A DNA stretch of 64,000 nucleotides. It comes from Paenibacillus sp. E222 (GTDB taxonomy: Bacteria; Bacillota; Bacilli; Paenibacillales; Paenibacillaceae). Positions 52,542 to 62,111 of this stretch are shown here, piece after piece; position 1 is the stretch's first letter; each line of letters opens with the position of its first letter. The notes under the pieces were generated by a model. That model did no database searches and was not told the origin of the DNA. It worked only from the letters and a program-made list of their open reading frames with translations. Location of the stretch: positions 6,572,001 to 6,636,000 of the forward strand of contig NZ_CP058552.1 in assembly GCF_013401555.1 (NCBI RefSeq), read 5' to 3'. The position numbers and the translations under genes were made by a program.

Positions 52542-52683
52542 TCAAGTTCCGAGGAACATTAACATGAATTTTATAAAATTAATATACCATGATCATCCAA
52601 TGCTTGCAACTTCTTTTTACCACTTCCCTCTAACCTTTCGAAACAAAAACAAGACAGAAGCGTGTTCACGCCCCCGTCTATCC

Positions 52684-54810
52684 TTAACCCGTAGGTTTAT
52701 CCACATCTCTCAAAAATTTTTTTTCAAAATCGGCTGCCACAATCGGTTTGCTGAAAAAATACCCTTGAGCCTCATGACAATGCTGATCACGAAGAAACGA
52801 AAGCTGGTCCTCATTTTCAACCCCTTCAGCCGTTACTTTCAGCTGCAGGTGATGAGCCATTGACGTAATGGTCGATACAATTGCCGCGTTATTGCTATCC
52901 TCCATCACTTCATTAACAAAGGAACGATCAATCTTGAGTCGGTCAATCGGTAGATCTTTCAGATAGTGCAGTGAACTGTATCCTGTGCCAAAATCATCAA
53001 TACTGATGTGCACACCAATTTCCTTAATTTTGCGCAACTGCTCAAACGCACGATCCTTGTCAAACGTCATGCTCTCCGTAATCTCAAGCTCAAGCCACAC
53101 AGGTTCCAAGCCTGTCTCCTTGAGAATGCCGCTGATGTTGTCCAGCAGATGGGAATGCCTGAATTGTCTCATGGACAGGTTAACCGATACACAAAGCTTG
53201 CGGTAACCCGCTTCTTGCCATCGCTTGTTCTGTGCACACGCCTCACGTAATACCCATTCTCCAAGCGGCACAATCAGCCCACTCTCCTCAGCAAGAGGAA
53301 TAAATTCACCTGGGGATACTGCCCCTCTCAGCGGATGCTGCCAACGCACCAATGCCTCCATACCCACAATCAAGCCACTCGCCAGATTAACCTGCGGCTG
53401 ATACACAAGATAGAATTGCCCACGATCCAGTGCTTTGCGCAAATCATTCTCAAGCTGCAAACGTTCCTGGGCTTTCATCTGCATCGCATGGGCATATCGG
53501 TTTAGCTCTATTCCCTGCTCTTTGGCATTATGCAGCGCCGTATCCGCATTCTGGATGATCTCTTCCGGTGAGTCTCCGTCATGCGGGAATATCGCCATAC
53601 CGATACCTAACGTGAGATGATACTCGTTCCCATCCACCGTTACAGGTTTTTCGAACAGTTGCAAGATCGATCTTGTCCGCCGCAACGCCGTATCTGTTGT
53701 GAAGAAGTCTGTCATGGTCAGTACGAATTCATCTCTTCCCAGTCCGAACACTTCCTCTCCGGGGAGCGAAGAATGCTTCAAACGCTGTCCAACCTGACGA
53801 AGTACACGGTTAGCCGCTTGTTGACCCAGCGAATCATTAATCGTTTTGAACCGGTTAATATTCAATACCAGGACTCCGACAAGCTGCTCCTCTACCCTAG
53901 CTGAATTCATCATCACTTTCAGTCGCTGAGAAAGACGACGGCGATTCGGCAGCCCTGTCACATCATCATGGTGAGCAATAAAATTCATTTTCGCTTCCGC
54001 CACCTGTTGTTTGAGGAAAGGCGTATCCACTACAAACGAATACAGTCCCTTCTGGATGAAGAAATAGCCCAAACAATCGCTTAACAGACCTAACAAGAGA
54101 TTGAGGTCATTAATCTTCGTAGCAGACACAAAGTAACATTCTCCAAAGAAAAAACAGAGAATGGCACAAAGGATGGTAGGCAGATCACCATCTTTGCCTT
54201 TTTTCCATTGAATGAATAACACGACCGCAGTCACGCCATACAGGATTCCGATCAGAAAATGAATTCTTGTAAACATGCCGCCAAGCACATTCCCCTCCAG
54301 CAAGTTCGGCAGTACAGACCATTCCTGAATGGCCACTGTATACAAAATAACAAAAATACCGACTGTTCCACTGAAGATTAAAAATTTGCGTGGTAACGCA
54401 ATTTCCCTCTCGCTGACTGCATATATGACTAGCAAACCTGCCGCACAAACCAGAGATCCAAGCGACATCATCTTCAGCGAGAATTCGGACTCGACCATCG
54501 CGCCATTCGGCAATTCTTCGGCAAAAGAAACGATGTGAACCAATTCAAACAAACCAATCAATAAAAACAGCGTAGTCATAAGGACCCTTCGGAGGGTCAG
54601 TCGTTGAGTTTGAAACAACCAGCTTTGATTATAAATGCCGATACAGGCCGCTGCCGCAGCGAATCCACCCAAGAGTGTCAAAACCGGATAACCGGATATG
54701 ATCAGATCAGAGCTTGCAGAGGAACGAAACCATTGACTTGCGAGGAAACACAATAAGCCGCCTATCGCGACCCAACCTATTTTTCTCTGATCTTGCTGAT
54801 TAGCCTTCAT
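52684..54810 (-). CDS. Membrane GGDEF/EAL protein (probable c-di-GMP phosphodiesterase)
   Basis: A 708-residue protein. About seven to eight helices (10-260) form a MASE-type sensor. A GGDEF domain follows (about 275-435). Its signature reads GRDEF at 358-362, the second glycine being arginine, so cyclase activity is doubtful. The EAL domain (about 445-700) has EAL at 485-487 and keeps the metal-binding residues in SVNLSMRQF, LELEITES, IDDFGTGYSS and DRLKIDRSFV. It therefore probably degrades c-di-GMP. ATG 54810 is preferred over the in-frame GTG at 54837, as GGAAGG lies before it. Confidence 0.9.
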   Translation of the reverse strand: MKANQQDQRKIGWVAIGGLLCFLASQWFRSSASSDLIISGYPVLTLLGGFAAAAACIGIYNQSWLFQTQRLTLRRVLMTTLFLLIGLFELVHIVSFAEELPNGAMVESEFSLKMMSLGSLVCAAGLLVIYAVSEREIALPRKFLIFSGTVGIFVILYTVAIQEWSVLPNLLEGNVLGGMFTRIHFLIGILYGVTAVVLFIQWKKGKDGDLPTILCAILCFFFGECYFVSATKINDLNLLLGLLSDCLGYFFIQKGLYSFVVDTPFLKQQVAEAKMNFIAHHDDVTGLPNRRRLSQRLKVMMNSARVEEQLVGVLVLNINRFKTINDSLGQQAANRVLRQVGQRLKHSSLPGEEVFGLGRDEFVLTMTDFFTTDTALRRTRSILQLFEKPVTVDGNEYHLTLGIGMAIFPHDGDSPEEIIQNADTALHNAKEQGIELNRYAHAMQMKAQERLQLENDLRKALDRGQFYLVYQPQVNLASGLIVGMEALVRWQHPLRGAVSPGEFIPLAEESGLIVPLGEWVLREACAQNKRWQEAGYRKLCVSVNLSMRQFRHSHLLDNISGILKETGLEPVWLELEITESMTFDKDRAFEQLRKIKEIGVHISIDDFGTGYSSLHYLKDLPIDRLKIDRSFVNEVMEDSNNAAIVSTITSMAHHLQLKVTAEGVENEDQLSFLRDQHCHEAQGYFFSKPIVAADFEKKFLRDVDKPTG

Positions 54811-55222
54811 GCCGTGTTTTTTCCTTCCCGGGATCACCTATCCTGAAATAACCTTAACGATATAAATCTACATTGTTACATAATTCGACATTTTTATATC
54901 TACCAACGCTCAATTCACATGTGAATACATGCTATCTGGTACATAATAACATTTATTTCCGCAGACGTGAACAAAAAAATAAGCACTTCTAGGAATATTT
55001 ATTCATAGATATGTAAAAAAACAAGGCAATAAGAACTAAAAAAACATGAACCCCACATTGGAGTCCATGTTTTTTTAGTTTGCAACTGTATTTTAGACTA
55101 ATTTTCGCTCGCCATTGATGCACCATTAACCATTCGACTTAAAACGCTAAAGCGCTAAAGTTATAGCGTATTAAATCCATCTCTTGTTGACTTGAAGTCA
55201 ATATCAAGAATTATGAAGGTGC
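54811..55222. other. Intergenic region between GGDEF/EAL and aldolase genes
   Basis: About 410 bases without a gene. It holds a palindrome GATATAAA...TTTATATC (54859-54866 and 54893-54900) in the upstream region of the GGDEF/EAL gene, possibly an operator. ACGCTA...TAGCGT repeats lie near 55144-55170, besides the terminator at 55034. Confidence 0.4.
55034..55080. terminator. Terminator of the aldolase gene
   Basis: AACTAAAAAAACATG and CATGTTTTTTTAGTT pair over 15 bases with a 17-base loop. It is symmetric and could act both ways; the gene read toward it ends at 55223. Confidence 0.8.
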
Positions 55223-56179
55223 TTATTTGTCAAAATTCACTTCTGGTGTTGTCAATTTATCATAGAAATCAACAACCTTATCTTTATCTTCCGACGAACG
55301 CAGTGCCATCGCCGAGCGAGGATGCTCGTCCAATGTACCTGTAATCATATAAGGCAAAATGTAACCCCACTCTTCTTTTTCACGGAGAGGGACCATCAAT
55401 TGCTCCAATACACCAAGTACTGGACGCAGATTGTATTTCGTACCTTTCAAATGAGCCACGAGCAGTTCAGTCGGACAGTTCCCTGCAGCACGTCCCATGC
55501 CGTACACGGAAGCATCCAGCAGTTCAACGCCAAGTTCAGCTGCTACCAACGAGTTCGAGAACGCCAGCTGCATGTTATTGTGTGTGTGAACGCCAAGACG
55601 TTTGTTCGGCAGATGAGTTTTGAACTTCTCCACCAGATATTTTACATCGTTATGATCCAGGCTTCCATAGGAGTCTACTATGTATACAACATCCACAGCA
55701 CTTTCCTTGATCAGTTCAAATGCTTCCAGCAGTTCATTTTCCATAACATTAGACAATGCCATAATGTTCAGCGTTGTTTCATATCCACGATCGTGGAACG
55801 TTTGAACCAGAGCAAGTGCCTTGTCTACATCTTTGCTGTAGCAGGCTACACGGATCAGATCCAGCATGCTTTCGCTGCGCGGCAGAATGTCATTCTCGTC
55901 CACACGTCCAACGTCAACGAGTGCAGACAATTTGGTGTTGCCTTTTTGCGGAATTACTTTGCGCAGGAAATCATCATTCAGAAAACGCCATGGTCCTGCT
56001 TCTTCCGCACCTTTCAAGAGCTTAGGTGAGTTTTTATACCCAATTTCCATATAATCAACGCCAGCTTCATTCAATCCAGCATAGAGCTGTTGAACAAAGT
56101 CCACGCTAAAGTCCCAGTTATTTACCAATCCGCCATCACGGATTGTACAATCTACTATTTTGCAATGATTTGTCTTCAT
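55223..56179 (-). CDS. DRE-TIM metallolyase-type aldolase (HMGL-like)
   Basis: A 318-residue TIM-barrel protein. DCTIRDGG at 10-17 is the metal-binding start, HTHNNMQ gives the two metal histidines and YGMGRAAGNCPTELL is the third signature. These fit the DRE-TIM group (4-hydroxy-2-oxovalerate aldolase, HMG-CoA lyase, isopropylmalate synthase). It is too short for isopropylmalate synthase and lacks the leucine-binding domain. AAAGGAG precedes ATG 56179. It lies 83 bases after the DUF4129 gene, with no partner dehydrogenase nearby, so its substrate is unknown. Confidence 0.85.
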   Translation of the reverse strand: MKTNHCKIVDCTIRDGGLVNNWDFSVDFVQQLYAGLNEAGVDYMEIGYKNSPKLLKGAEEAGPWRFLNDDFLRKVIPQKGNTKLSALVDVGRVDENDILPRSESMLDLIRVACYSKDVDKALALVQTFHDRGYETTLNIMALSNVMENELLEAFELIKESAVDVVYIVDSYGSLDHNDVKYLVEKFKTHLPNKRLGVHTHNNMQLAFSNSLVAAELGVELLDASVYGMGRAAGNCPTELLVAHLKGTKYNLRPVLGVLEQLMVPLREKEEWGYILPYMITGTLDEHPRSAMALRSSEDKDKVVDFYDKLTTPEVNFDK

Positions 56180-56262
56180 TAATGTCTGCTCCTTTTCTAA
56201 CCAACTTGTGTATTCCTCTCATGATACTTGAACGTAACAAGAAAAGTAAAGGGATTCCCGAC

Positions 56263-57579
56263 TTATTTACTTCGATAAGATTTCCATATCCGATCAATCT
56301 CACTCATCTCGGAATGGTCTGGAGCTTTCTTTCCATAACGCACAGCGTTATAAGTATCGGGCAGCATTGCAGAGAGCTTCTGATCGTCTTCTCTGGCTCC
56401 ATGCTGAACAATGGTCTCCGCAGCCTCCAGTGGCGTATGTGCACCCTGTATATCCACGCCTCGGTGTGCAGCTCTGTCAATCCACTTCCGATAATAATAT
56501 CGAACACGTTCAGTTTCCTGTGAGGGCAGCGACTCCTTCTTGCGGAACCAGGATTTGCGCGTTTTGGCAGGCGCCTCTAACGTTTCGCTAATGTCCACAT
56601 ACTCCGTCCGGGGTTCTACCTTCTTCTGACCGGGCTGCAGCAGCCCTTTGAAACGCTCCATAAGTTTGTTTATCGCCTTCTGCCCCAAACGCAGGATAAG
56701 CCACAAGATCACAACTGCGACAGCCCCCATGACGACCCAGCCTAAGATATCCCAGAAAATAGAGGGCTCCCCTGCCGGTTCCATCCCTTCAGGTATCATT
56801 GGCGGCTCATTTGGAGCAGTAGGCGTAATAGGCGGCTCCTGATTGGAGCTCGAGCCTATTAGACTTCTGATCCATGCAAGCAGACGGTCACGCAATGGTC
56901 CTAACCAGGCAACAAGACTGGGAAAAGCGCCAATTCCTGCGATCACAATCAGCATCCATAACAGACGCTGGTGATTCGCACGGGCAAACTCACGTAACAC
57001 GATTCGTTTTGAGCCGTCATTTAATATCGCACGATCCAGTTGCACACTGTATTGTCCTACTAACCAGCCAACAAAACTTATTACTCCCGCTGCATATATG
57101 GTTCCGGTGTAAGCCCGAAGAGGTTCCATGAATTCAACTCCATTTGCCGCCCCACTAAGCACAATTGCACTAACTACCCCCCAAATCTGCAAGCGCCAAA
57201 TCAAAATCGAACGGAAGACAGGTTGAAAATTTATCCCAATATAGGCTGAAATAACCCCCCATACCATTGCCGTCAGCAAATCAGGTAAAGGAAACGCCCA
57301 TAGCAGTGCGATCACCAATGAGACCAACAGCCCCATAAGCAGCGCTGCTCCCCATCGAATAAATGTGTTTTTTTCGCTGAGGGCTGGTAACCTGTGCTGT
57401 ACCCACTGACCTAACCAGCCAGCAATAACAAAGACTGCCATTAAGGTGTAAGGCAAATGTCCCGTTGCATAGAGGGAAGTCAGCGTTAAAAGCGGATAGA
57501 AATATACTCCAATCAACAGAACGGCCGACATGGATAAAAATACTCTTTCCTTATTACTGCTGCTTTTGGACTCGTTCAT
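56263..57579 (-). CDS. DUF4129 membrane protein
   Basis: A 438-residue membrane protein. Seven to eight helices (about 12-215 and 272-298) surround a proline-rich loop (about 248-270). A C-terminal DUF4129 domain (about 365-430) carries YYYRKWIDRAAHRGVDIQGA and YNAVRYGK. DUF4129 genes nearly always follow MoxR and DUF58 genes, as here. The start overlaps the DUF58 stop as ATGA. A transglutaminase-like part is common in this cluster but not seen in this protein. Confidence 0.78.
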   Translation of the reverse strand: MNESKSSSNKERVFLSMSAVLLIGVYFYPLLTLTSLYATGHLPYTLMAVFVIAGWLGQWVQHRLPALSEKNTFIRWGAALLMGLLVSLVIALLWAFPLPDLLTAMVWGVISAYIGINFQPVFRSILIWRLQIWGVVSAIVLSGAANGVEFMEPLRAYTGTIYAAGVISFVGWLVGQYSVQLDRAILNDGSKRIVLREFARANHQRLLWMLIVIAGIGAFPSLVAWLGPLRDRLLAWIRSLIGSSSNQEPPITPTAPNEPPMIPEGMEPAGEPSIFWDILGWVVMGAVAVVILWLILRLGQKAINKLMERFKGLLQPGQKKVEPRTEYVDISETLEAPAKTRKSWFRKKESLPSQETERVRYYYRKWIDRAAHRGVDIQGAHTPLEAAETIVQHGAREDDQKLSAMLPDTYNAVRYGKKAPDHSEMSEIDRIWKSYRSK

Positions 57580-58691
57580 GCACTCACCGCCTTGGCATCG
57601 CTTTTCCCGCTCTCTACCGGGAGTATGGTCACACGGTGGCCTTGCTCATGCAAACGCGCAATTTCATGTTCCATAGCTGGAGACACATAGGACGTAATTA
57701 AGAGATAACTGCGGACCTGCTGAGCTTCTTCATTCCGTTCAACTTCATCACTCAGGAACTGCTCCATGGGAACCATGCATTTCAGCTCCGTCTCTGCCAT
57801 AGCTTCCAATAACATTTCCAGATGAGGACTGCCGTAATCCGGCTCAATCCGCAATGGATCACGCCCTCCGCTCACACGGTAGCCATTATGAGCAAATCCC
57901 GCGGGTAACCCTCTTCCAATCGCATCTACCGCTGCCGTTGCTGCATAACGGAGTGCCCGTTCGATCATCTCTGGGCGGGTAACGACACTCCACATGTCTG
58001 CTGACTCCTGAATGTTAACCACAATCCACGATTGAGGGTCCGCAGTCCATCCCTGCTTGTACACCTGTAGTTCTCCTGTGCGTGCACTCGCTTTCCAATG
58101 AATACGGTTCATCGGATCACCTGCACCATACGGACGTACCCCGAGAATCAGAAAGGGATCTTCAACAATCCAACGGGATACTTCAACCTCACCCTGCCAT
58201 ACCTGATAAATCTCAGGCAGATCCTCCGCATGAACAAGTGAAGGATATACGACCATGGACAGATGAACGGGAATAGGCTTCGATGTACGCCACAGGCCGA
58301 ACAAGTCCCCTCCGGTCATAGTTACGGTGTTTAACGTGTAGATTCCACGTCTGCTGCATACAAAAGGATGCTTGCGCGTAATACGGGTAAACGGTTTCAA
58401 CGTAAAGATACTTTTATGATTCTGATAGATATCTCCCTGACTGATATCCATGCCTGAACCTGAACGGAATACAAATGAAACTGGCATCATAGCTTCAAGT
58501 CTGAGCCATGGAACCGAAATTCGTTTTTCATTCGCAATTGTCTCAACCATCTCCAGTTCATCCCCGGCGTAACAACGCATTTTGCTGAACTGTCTGGTGT
58601 ATTTGAGCTTCCGTAAAGCCGGACGGCCGAACCATATGCCGTGTACTCCAATAACCATGCCTCCGACAATGACTAGCCATAGTAATGCCAT
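57576..58691 (-). CDS. DUF58 protein
   Basis: A 371-residue protein with an N-terminal membrane helix (about 2-17). A DUF58 domain lies at about 180-230, signature EDPFLILGVRPYGAGDPMNRIHWKASARTGELQVYK. DUF58 proteins are von Willebrand-like partners of MoxR ATPases. The gene starts three bases after the moxR stop and overlaps the DUF4129 gene. It is the middle one of a three-gene operon whose substrate is not known. Confidence 0.88.
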   Translation of the reverse strand: MALLWLVIVGGMVIGVHGIWFGRPALRKLKYTRQFSKMRCYAGDELEMVETIANEKRISVPWLRLEAMMPVSFVFRSGSGMDISQGDIYQNHKSIFTLKPFTRITRKHPFVCSRRGIYTLNTVTMTGGDLFGLWRTSKPIPVHLSMVVYPSLVHAEDLPEIYQVWQGEVEVSRWIVEDPFLILGVRPYGAGDPMNRIHWKASARTGELQVYKQGWTADPQSWIVVNIQESADMWSVVTRPEMIERALRYAATAAVDAIGRGLPAGFAHNGYRVSGGRDPLRIEPDYGSPHLEMLLEAMAETELKCMVPMEQFLSDEVERNEEAQQVRSYLLITSYVSPAMEHEIARLHEQGHRVTILPVESGKSDAKAVSA

Positions 58692-58694
58692 ATG

Positions 58695-59663
58695 TTATCG
58701 CCCACTGCCTGTAGCAAGATTCTCCGTCGGCACTTCAGTCTGGCTCAGAAGTTCCTGAATAATACGTTCCGCCAAGCCCTCTTGTTGTCTTACCCGGTTG
58801 CGGAATACAAGCCGATGGGCCAGCACGGGCTCCGCCAATATTTTAATATCATCAGGGAGAACGTAGTCTCTGCCATGCAAAGCAGCCCAGGCCTGACTTG
58901 CCTTGAGTAACGCCTGAGCTCCTCGTGGGCTTACGCCCAGTGAAAGCTCGGGATGCTGCCTAGTGGCTTCTGTCAGTCGGATAATATATCGTAACAGATC
59001 TTCGTCGATTTGGACCGAAGTATACGTGCTCTGTGCCTCAAGCAACTGCTCGCGACTAATAATAGCGGACAGATCGGCAACAGAACGGCTCGCTACCGTA
59101 CGTCTCAGAATTTCTACACTTTCTTCACTACTTGGATAGCCCATTCGGATCTTCATCATGAAACGATCCATCTGTGCCTCGGGTAACGGAAAGGTTCCCT
59201 GATTGTCTACCGGGTTTTGTGTGGCAATGACGATAAACGGTCGCTCCAGCTGTCTGGTCGAACCATCAATACTAATCTGCCGTTCCTCCATGCACTCCAG
59301 CAAACTGGACTGGGTACGCGGTGTAGCCCGGTTAATCTCATCTGCCAGCACCAGGTTGGCAAACAGAGGGCCTGGTCTGAATTCAAAGTCACCTTCTTTT
59401 TGATTGAAAAAGTGAATTCCCGTCAAGTCAGATGGCAACAGATCCGGTGTGAACTGAATACGCTGGAAGGTGCAATCCAGTGAAGAGGCTACTGATTTGG
59501 CCAACATGGTTTTCCCCGTACCGGGCACGTCCTCCAGCAGGACATGTCCAGAAGCAATGATAGCTGTCATCACAAGCTCAATCGTATGGTCTTTGCCCAC
59601 AATGATCTTCCCTACATGGTCCATTAGCTGTTTGTTCATTTGTTCCATTCCCTGGATATTCAT
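58695..59663 (-). CDS. MoxR-family AAA+ ATPase
   Basis: A 322-residue ATPase with Walker A DVPGTGKTMLAKS, Walker B ANLVLADEINRATPRTQSSLLE and the sensor ATQNPVDNQGTFPLPEAQMDRFM. The C-terminal lid is a MoxR type. MoxR proteins act as chaperones for metal insertion or complex assembly with DUF58 partners. GGGAGGAAG precedes ATG 59663. It is first in the moxR-DUF58-DUF4129 operon. Confidence 0.93.
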   Translation of the reverse strand: MNIQGMEQMNKQLMDHVGKIIVGKDHTIELVMTAIIASGHVLLEDVPGTGKTMLAKSVASSLDCTFQRIQFTPDLLPSDLTGIHFFNQKEGDFEFRPGPLFANLVLADEINRATPRTQSSLLECMEERQISIDGSTRQLERPFIVIATQNPVDNQGTFPLPEAQMDRFMMKIRMGYPSSEESVEILRRTVASRSVADLSAIISREQLLEAQSTYTSVQIDEDLLRYIIRLTEATRQHPELSLGVSPRGAQALLKASQAWAALHGRDYVLPDDIKILAEPVLAHRLVFRNRVRQQEGLAERIIQELLSQTEVPTENLATGSGR

Positions 59664-59732
59664 AATTGGTTCTTCCTCCCGTAAATTGAGCTATGTATTC
59701 GCATTCATTCTAACTATAACCCTAATCGCCCC

Positions 59733-59774
59733 AACAAAAAACAACAGGAATCGGCGGGTTGGCCAATTCCTGTT
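59733..59774 (-). terminator. Terminator of the histidine kinase gene
   Basis: AACAGGAAT pairs with ATTCCTGTT, followed by GTTTTTTG on the minus strand, 18 bases after the kinase stop. Confidence 0.85.
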
Positions 59775-59791
59775 CGCATAACTCTTTGCCT

Positions 59792-60895
59792 TTACACCAA
59801 AGGAAGCATAATGATGAACCGGGTGCCTTCCCCTTTTTTGCTATCCACAGAGATGTTGCCTCCGTGATTCTTGATAATCCGGTAACTCACGGAAAGCCCC
59901 AGTCCTGTTCCGCTCTCCTTGGTGGTGAAAAACGGGTCAAACAGGCGCACAAGGGTGTTGTGATCCATCCCCTGTCCATTATCAGCAATGGAGATCTTCA
60001 CATACTTGCCCTCGGTTCCCGTAGAGATCTGAATCAAGCCAGCATGCTCTTCGCCCACATCCTCGATGGCATCCATTGCGTTTTTAACCATATTCAAAAT
60101 GACCTGCTTAATCTGTTTGACATCAATGGACACATTTAACGGGACTTCTGCTTCATCCAGGGTGATCTCGCACCCCTTCATTAATCCTTCGCTTTCTGTC
60201 AGCAAAACCACCTCTTTGAGCAAAGAGTTAACAGACATAATGGTCTTCTGAGGAGCTGACGGTTTCGAGGAATTCAGAAATTCGTAGATAATGTCGTTCG
60301 CCCTGTCAATCTCCGTTAGAATGATTCGAGCGTACTCGTCTTTCCCCAATTGCAGCAAATGAGGACGAAGCAACTGGATAAATCCTCGGATAGCCGTCAA
60401 AGGATTGCGAATCTCATGGGCAATCGATGCCGAAATCCGCCCCAACATTGCAAGTTTGTCATTTTGATAAGCGGTCTGCTCAATCTGTTTATAATCGGAA
60501 ACATCCTTCACACTGAAGAGGAAGTCCCCATCCATCTGATCCCCGTACGTTACTGTAACCAGCCAATGCCTGCCATACTCGTCAATCAATTCATGATAGC
60601 GCTTACGATGAAAGATAGTTTCCCGATAGATGCGTAAAATTTTCTTTTTCTTGAATCGGCTCATCTGTGGATGATGCAGCATTTGCATCAGGGTGCAGCC
60701 GCTCAAAAGACTCCGAGGAAGCTCCAACAATTTTGCCATCTGAACGTTAATAAACGTCAATACACCGTTACTGTCAAACAACATTATACCGCTATCCAGA
60801 TGCTCCAGGACATTCTCATACTTGTTGTTATCCAGATGTACAGGCGGGAATCCATTCGTTGGTCGAGGCACTGTATCCTGAAATTCACTAATCAT
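59792..60895 (-). CDS. PAS-domain sensor histidine kinase
   Basis: A 367-residue soluble kinase. An N-terminal PAS domain (about 24-130) is followed by HisKA with H160 (RISASIAHEIRNPLTAIRGF) and HATPase with N box VILNMVKNAMDAI and G box GTGLGLSVSYRI. It resembles sporulation kinases KinA/KinE in style, without membrane helix or a linked regulator gene. ATG 60895 follows AAAAGGAGG. The frame stays open 58 codons upstream, with a weaker ATG at 60985, so a longer form cannot be excluded. Orphan kinases of this kind often feed Spo0F; this is inference. Confidence 0.85.
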   Translation of the reverse strand: MISEFQDTVPRPTNGFPPVHLDNNKYENVLEHLDSGIMLFDSNGVLTFINVQMAKLLELPRSLLSGCTLMQMLHHPQMSRFKKKKILRIYRETIFHRKRYHELIDEYGRHWLVTVTYGDQMDGDFLFSVKDVSDYKQIEQTAYQNDKLAMLGRISASIAHEIRNPLTAIRGFIQLLRPHLLQLGKDEYARIILTEIDRANDIIYEFLNSSKPSAPQKTIMSVNSLLKEVVLLTESEGLMKGCEITLDEAEVPLNVSIDVKQIKQVILNMVKNAMDAIEDVGEEHAGLIQISTGTEGKYVKISIADNGQGMDHNTLVRLFDPFFTTKESGTGLGLSVSYRIIKNHGGNISVDSKKGEGTRFIIMLPLV

Positions 60896-61338
60896 GTCAG
60901 GTTCCTCCTTTTCACGTAAATGATAAACTTGCCATTCGGACATCATATCATCACAGAAACAGGAAGGGCCGATTTTATTTTTCATTACCGGTGCCCTTTC
61001 ATTAGGGGGCTGAGCCGAAAATACGGATGGCATGTCCGGAACCCAGGCTGGTCTATTCCGGGTAACCAAGAGTCGATCCGGAAAACATTATACGTTTGTT
61101 CCATTCTAAGCTTCTCCTATTCCCAAACACGAACATTTTTTGCTCCGCCTCTTTTGCAAGTCTGTTTTTATCATAGACAAGTTTATAGAAGGGAGTCAAT
61201 CGGAGAAAGTGTCGAATGGAAATTATTTTAAGAAAAACCGTGAATTAGTTTCTGTATACAACAAAAACGAAGCTTATTCGCTCGATTAGCGAATAAGCTT
61301 CATTTGTATAGTTTAAATTTTAAATAATTAAATTCAAT
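60896..61338 (-). other. Leader and promoter region of the histidine kinase
   Basis: About 440 bases. A SigA-type promoter is visible on the minus strand: TTGACT (61199-61194), an 18-base spacer, TATGAT (61175-61170). The implied leader is about 270 bases before ATG 60895. The rest up to 61261 holds no gene I can support. Confidence 0.5.
61262..61302 (-). terminator. Terminator of the YgiT-like gene
   Basis: GAAGCTTATTCGCT pairs perfectly with AGCGAATAAGCTTC, then a T-run on the minus strand. Confidence 0.92.
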
Positions 61339-61755
61339 CTATAGTCCACTCTTGTTATGCTGAATTTTAAGTCTGCGCTGACTCATGACGGCTAAGCGAC
61401 GCTTGAGTTCGCTTTCCCACTTCTCATCCTTCATTTCCTTGGCAAGACGAAGTAGATCCAGAGACATGTCGATCTGACGCTGAACAATGACCATAGCATC
61501 CTCGCTTTCACGATTCACGCAATTTTCAAAAATCGCATCTTCATCTTCCGTCACGTAATCTTGAAAATCAATCTCCGACGCACCATCTCCATGCGCATAT
61601 TCAGCCAAAATTTCATATTCATTTTCCACTTTATAATGCACTTCTACCCGGTGACACACCGGACAAAAAAGCAGGGGAACATTATGAACCTGGGTGCGGT
61701 AATGCTTCAGCGTGCCCTTTGTTCCCACCATACTTGCCCCACAACAGTAACTCAT
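61339..61755 (-). CDS. YgiT-like zinc-finger protein
   Basis: A 138-residue protein. Cysteines at 4, 5 and CPVC (about 31-34) with VHNVPLLFCPVCHRVEVHY resemble the YgiT/MqsA-type zinc finger. The rest is acidic, then helical and basic at the end (KWESELKRRLAVMSQRRLKI). No toxin gene lies beside it, so an antitoxin role is not suggested. AAGGAGGG precedes ATG 61755. The family call is by pattern only. Confidence 0.65.
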   Translation of the reverse strand: MSYCCGASMVGTKGTLKHYRTQVHNVPLLFCPVCHRVEVHYKVENEYEILAEYAHGDGASEIDFQDYVTEDEDAIFENCVNRESEDAMVIVQRQIDMSLDLLRLAKEMKDEKWESELKRRLAVMSQRRLKIQHNKSGL

Positions 61756-62047
61756 TTTTGTTCACCCTCCTTATAACGTGCCGAGACTTTTTAATAAAAG
61801 CAGTCCCGTACACTTCAAGCACTTCCGAAAAAGGAATAGTTCCATCAGTGTATCACATTCATGTACAAATTATAAATGCAGAGCACCGGAATATTTACCG
61901 GGTTTCCATACCCTATTCGCCTTGAGGCCCTTCGATTCCTCTTTCCAGAGATAAAATGAAGGCTTTCTTCTATTACATCATTACCACGTTTATGTCCCTG
62001 TTTAAACACTTTTCTTCCTTTAGGACTTACATTCTCGCAAAAGGGTG
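61756..62047. other. Intergenic region before the YgiT-like gene
   Basis: About 290 bases between two minus-strand genes. I see the ribosome binding site of the YgiT-like gene and otherwise nothing I can name. Confidence 0.4.
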
Positions 62048-62083
62048 CAAAAAGCCCTCAATCCCCTGAGGGATGAGGGCTTG
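62048..62083 (-). terminator. Terminator of the peroxiredoxin gene
   Basis: AAGCCCTCAATCCC pairs with GGGATGAGGGCTT (one bulge), then TTTTTGC on the minus strand. Confidence 0.88.
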
Positions 62084-62111
62084 AACAATAAACGTTCAAG
62101 TTCAATCAGGC

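Noticed and set aside
61339..61755. YgiT-like protein as antitoxin of a toxin-antitoxin pair
   Set aside because: No small toxin-like gene lies on either side; no helix-turn-helix domain follows the zinc finger.
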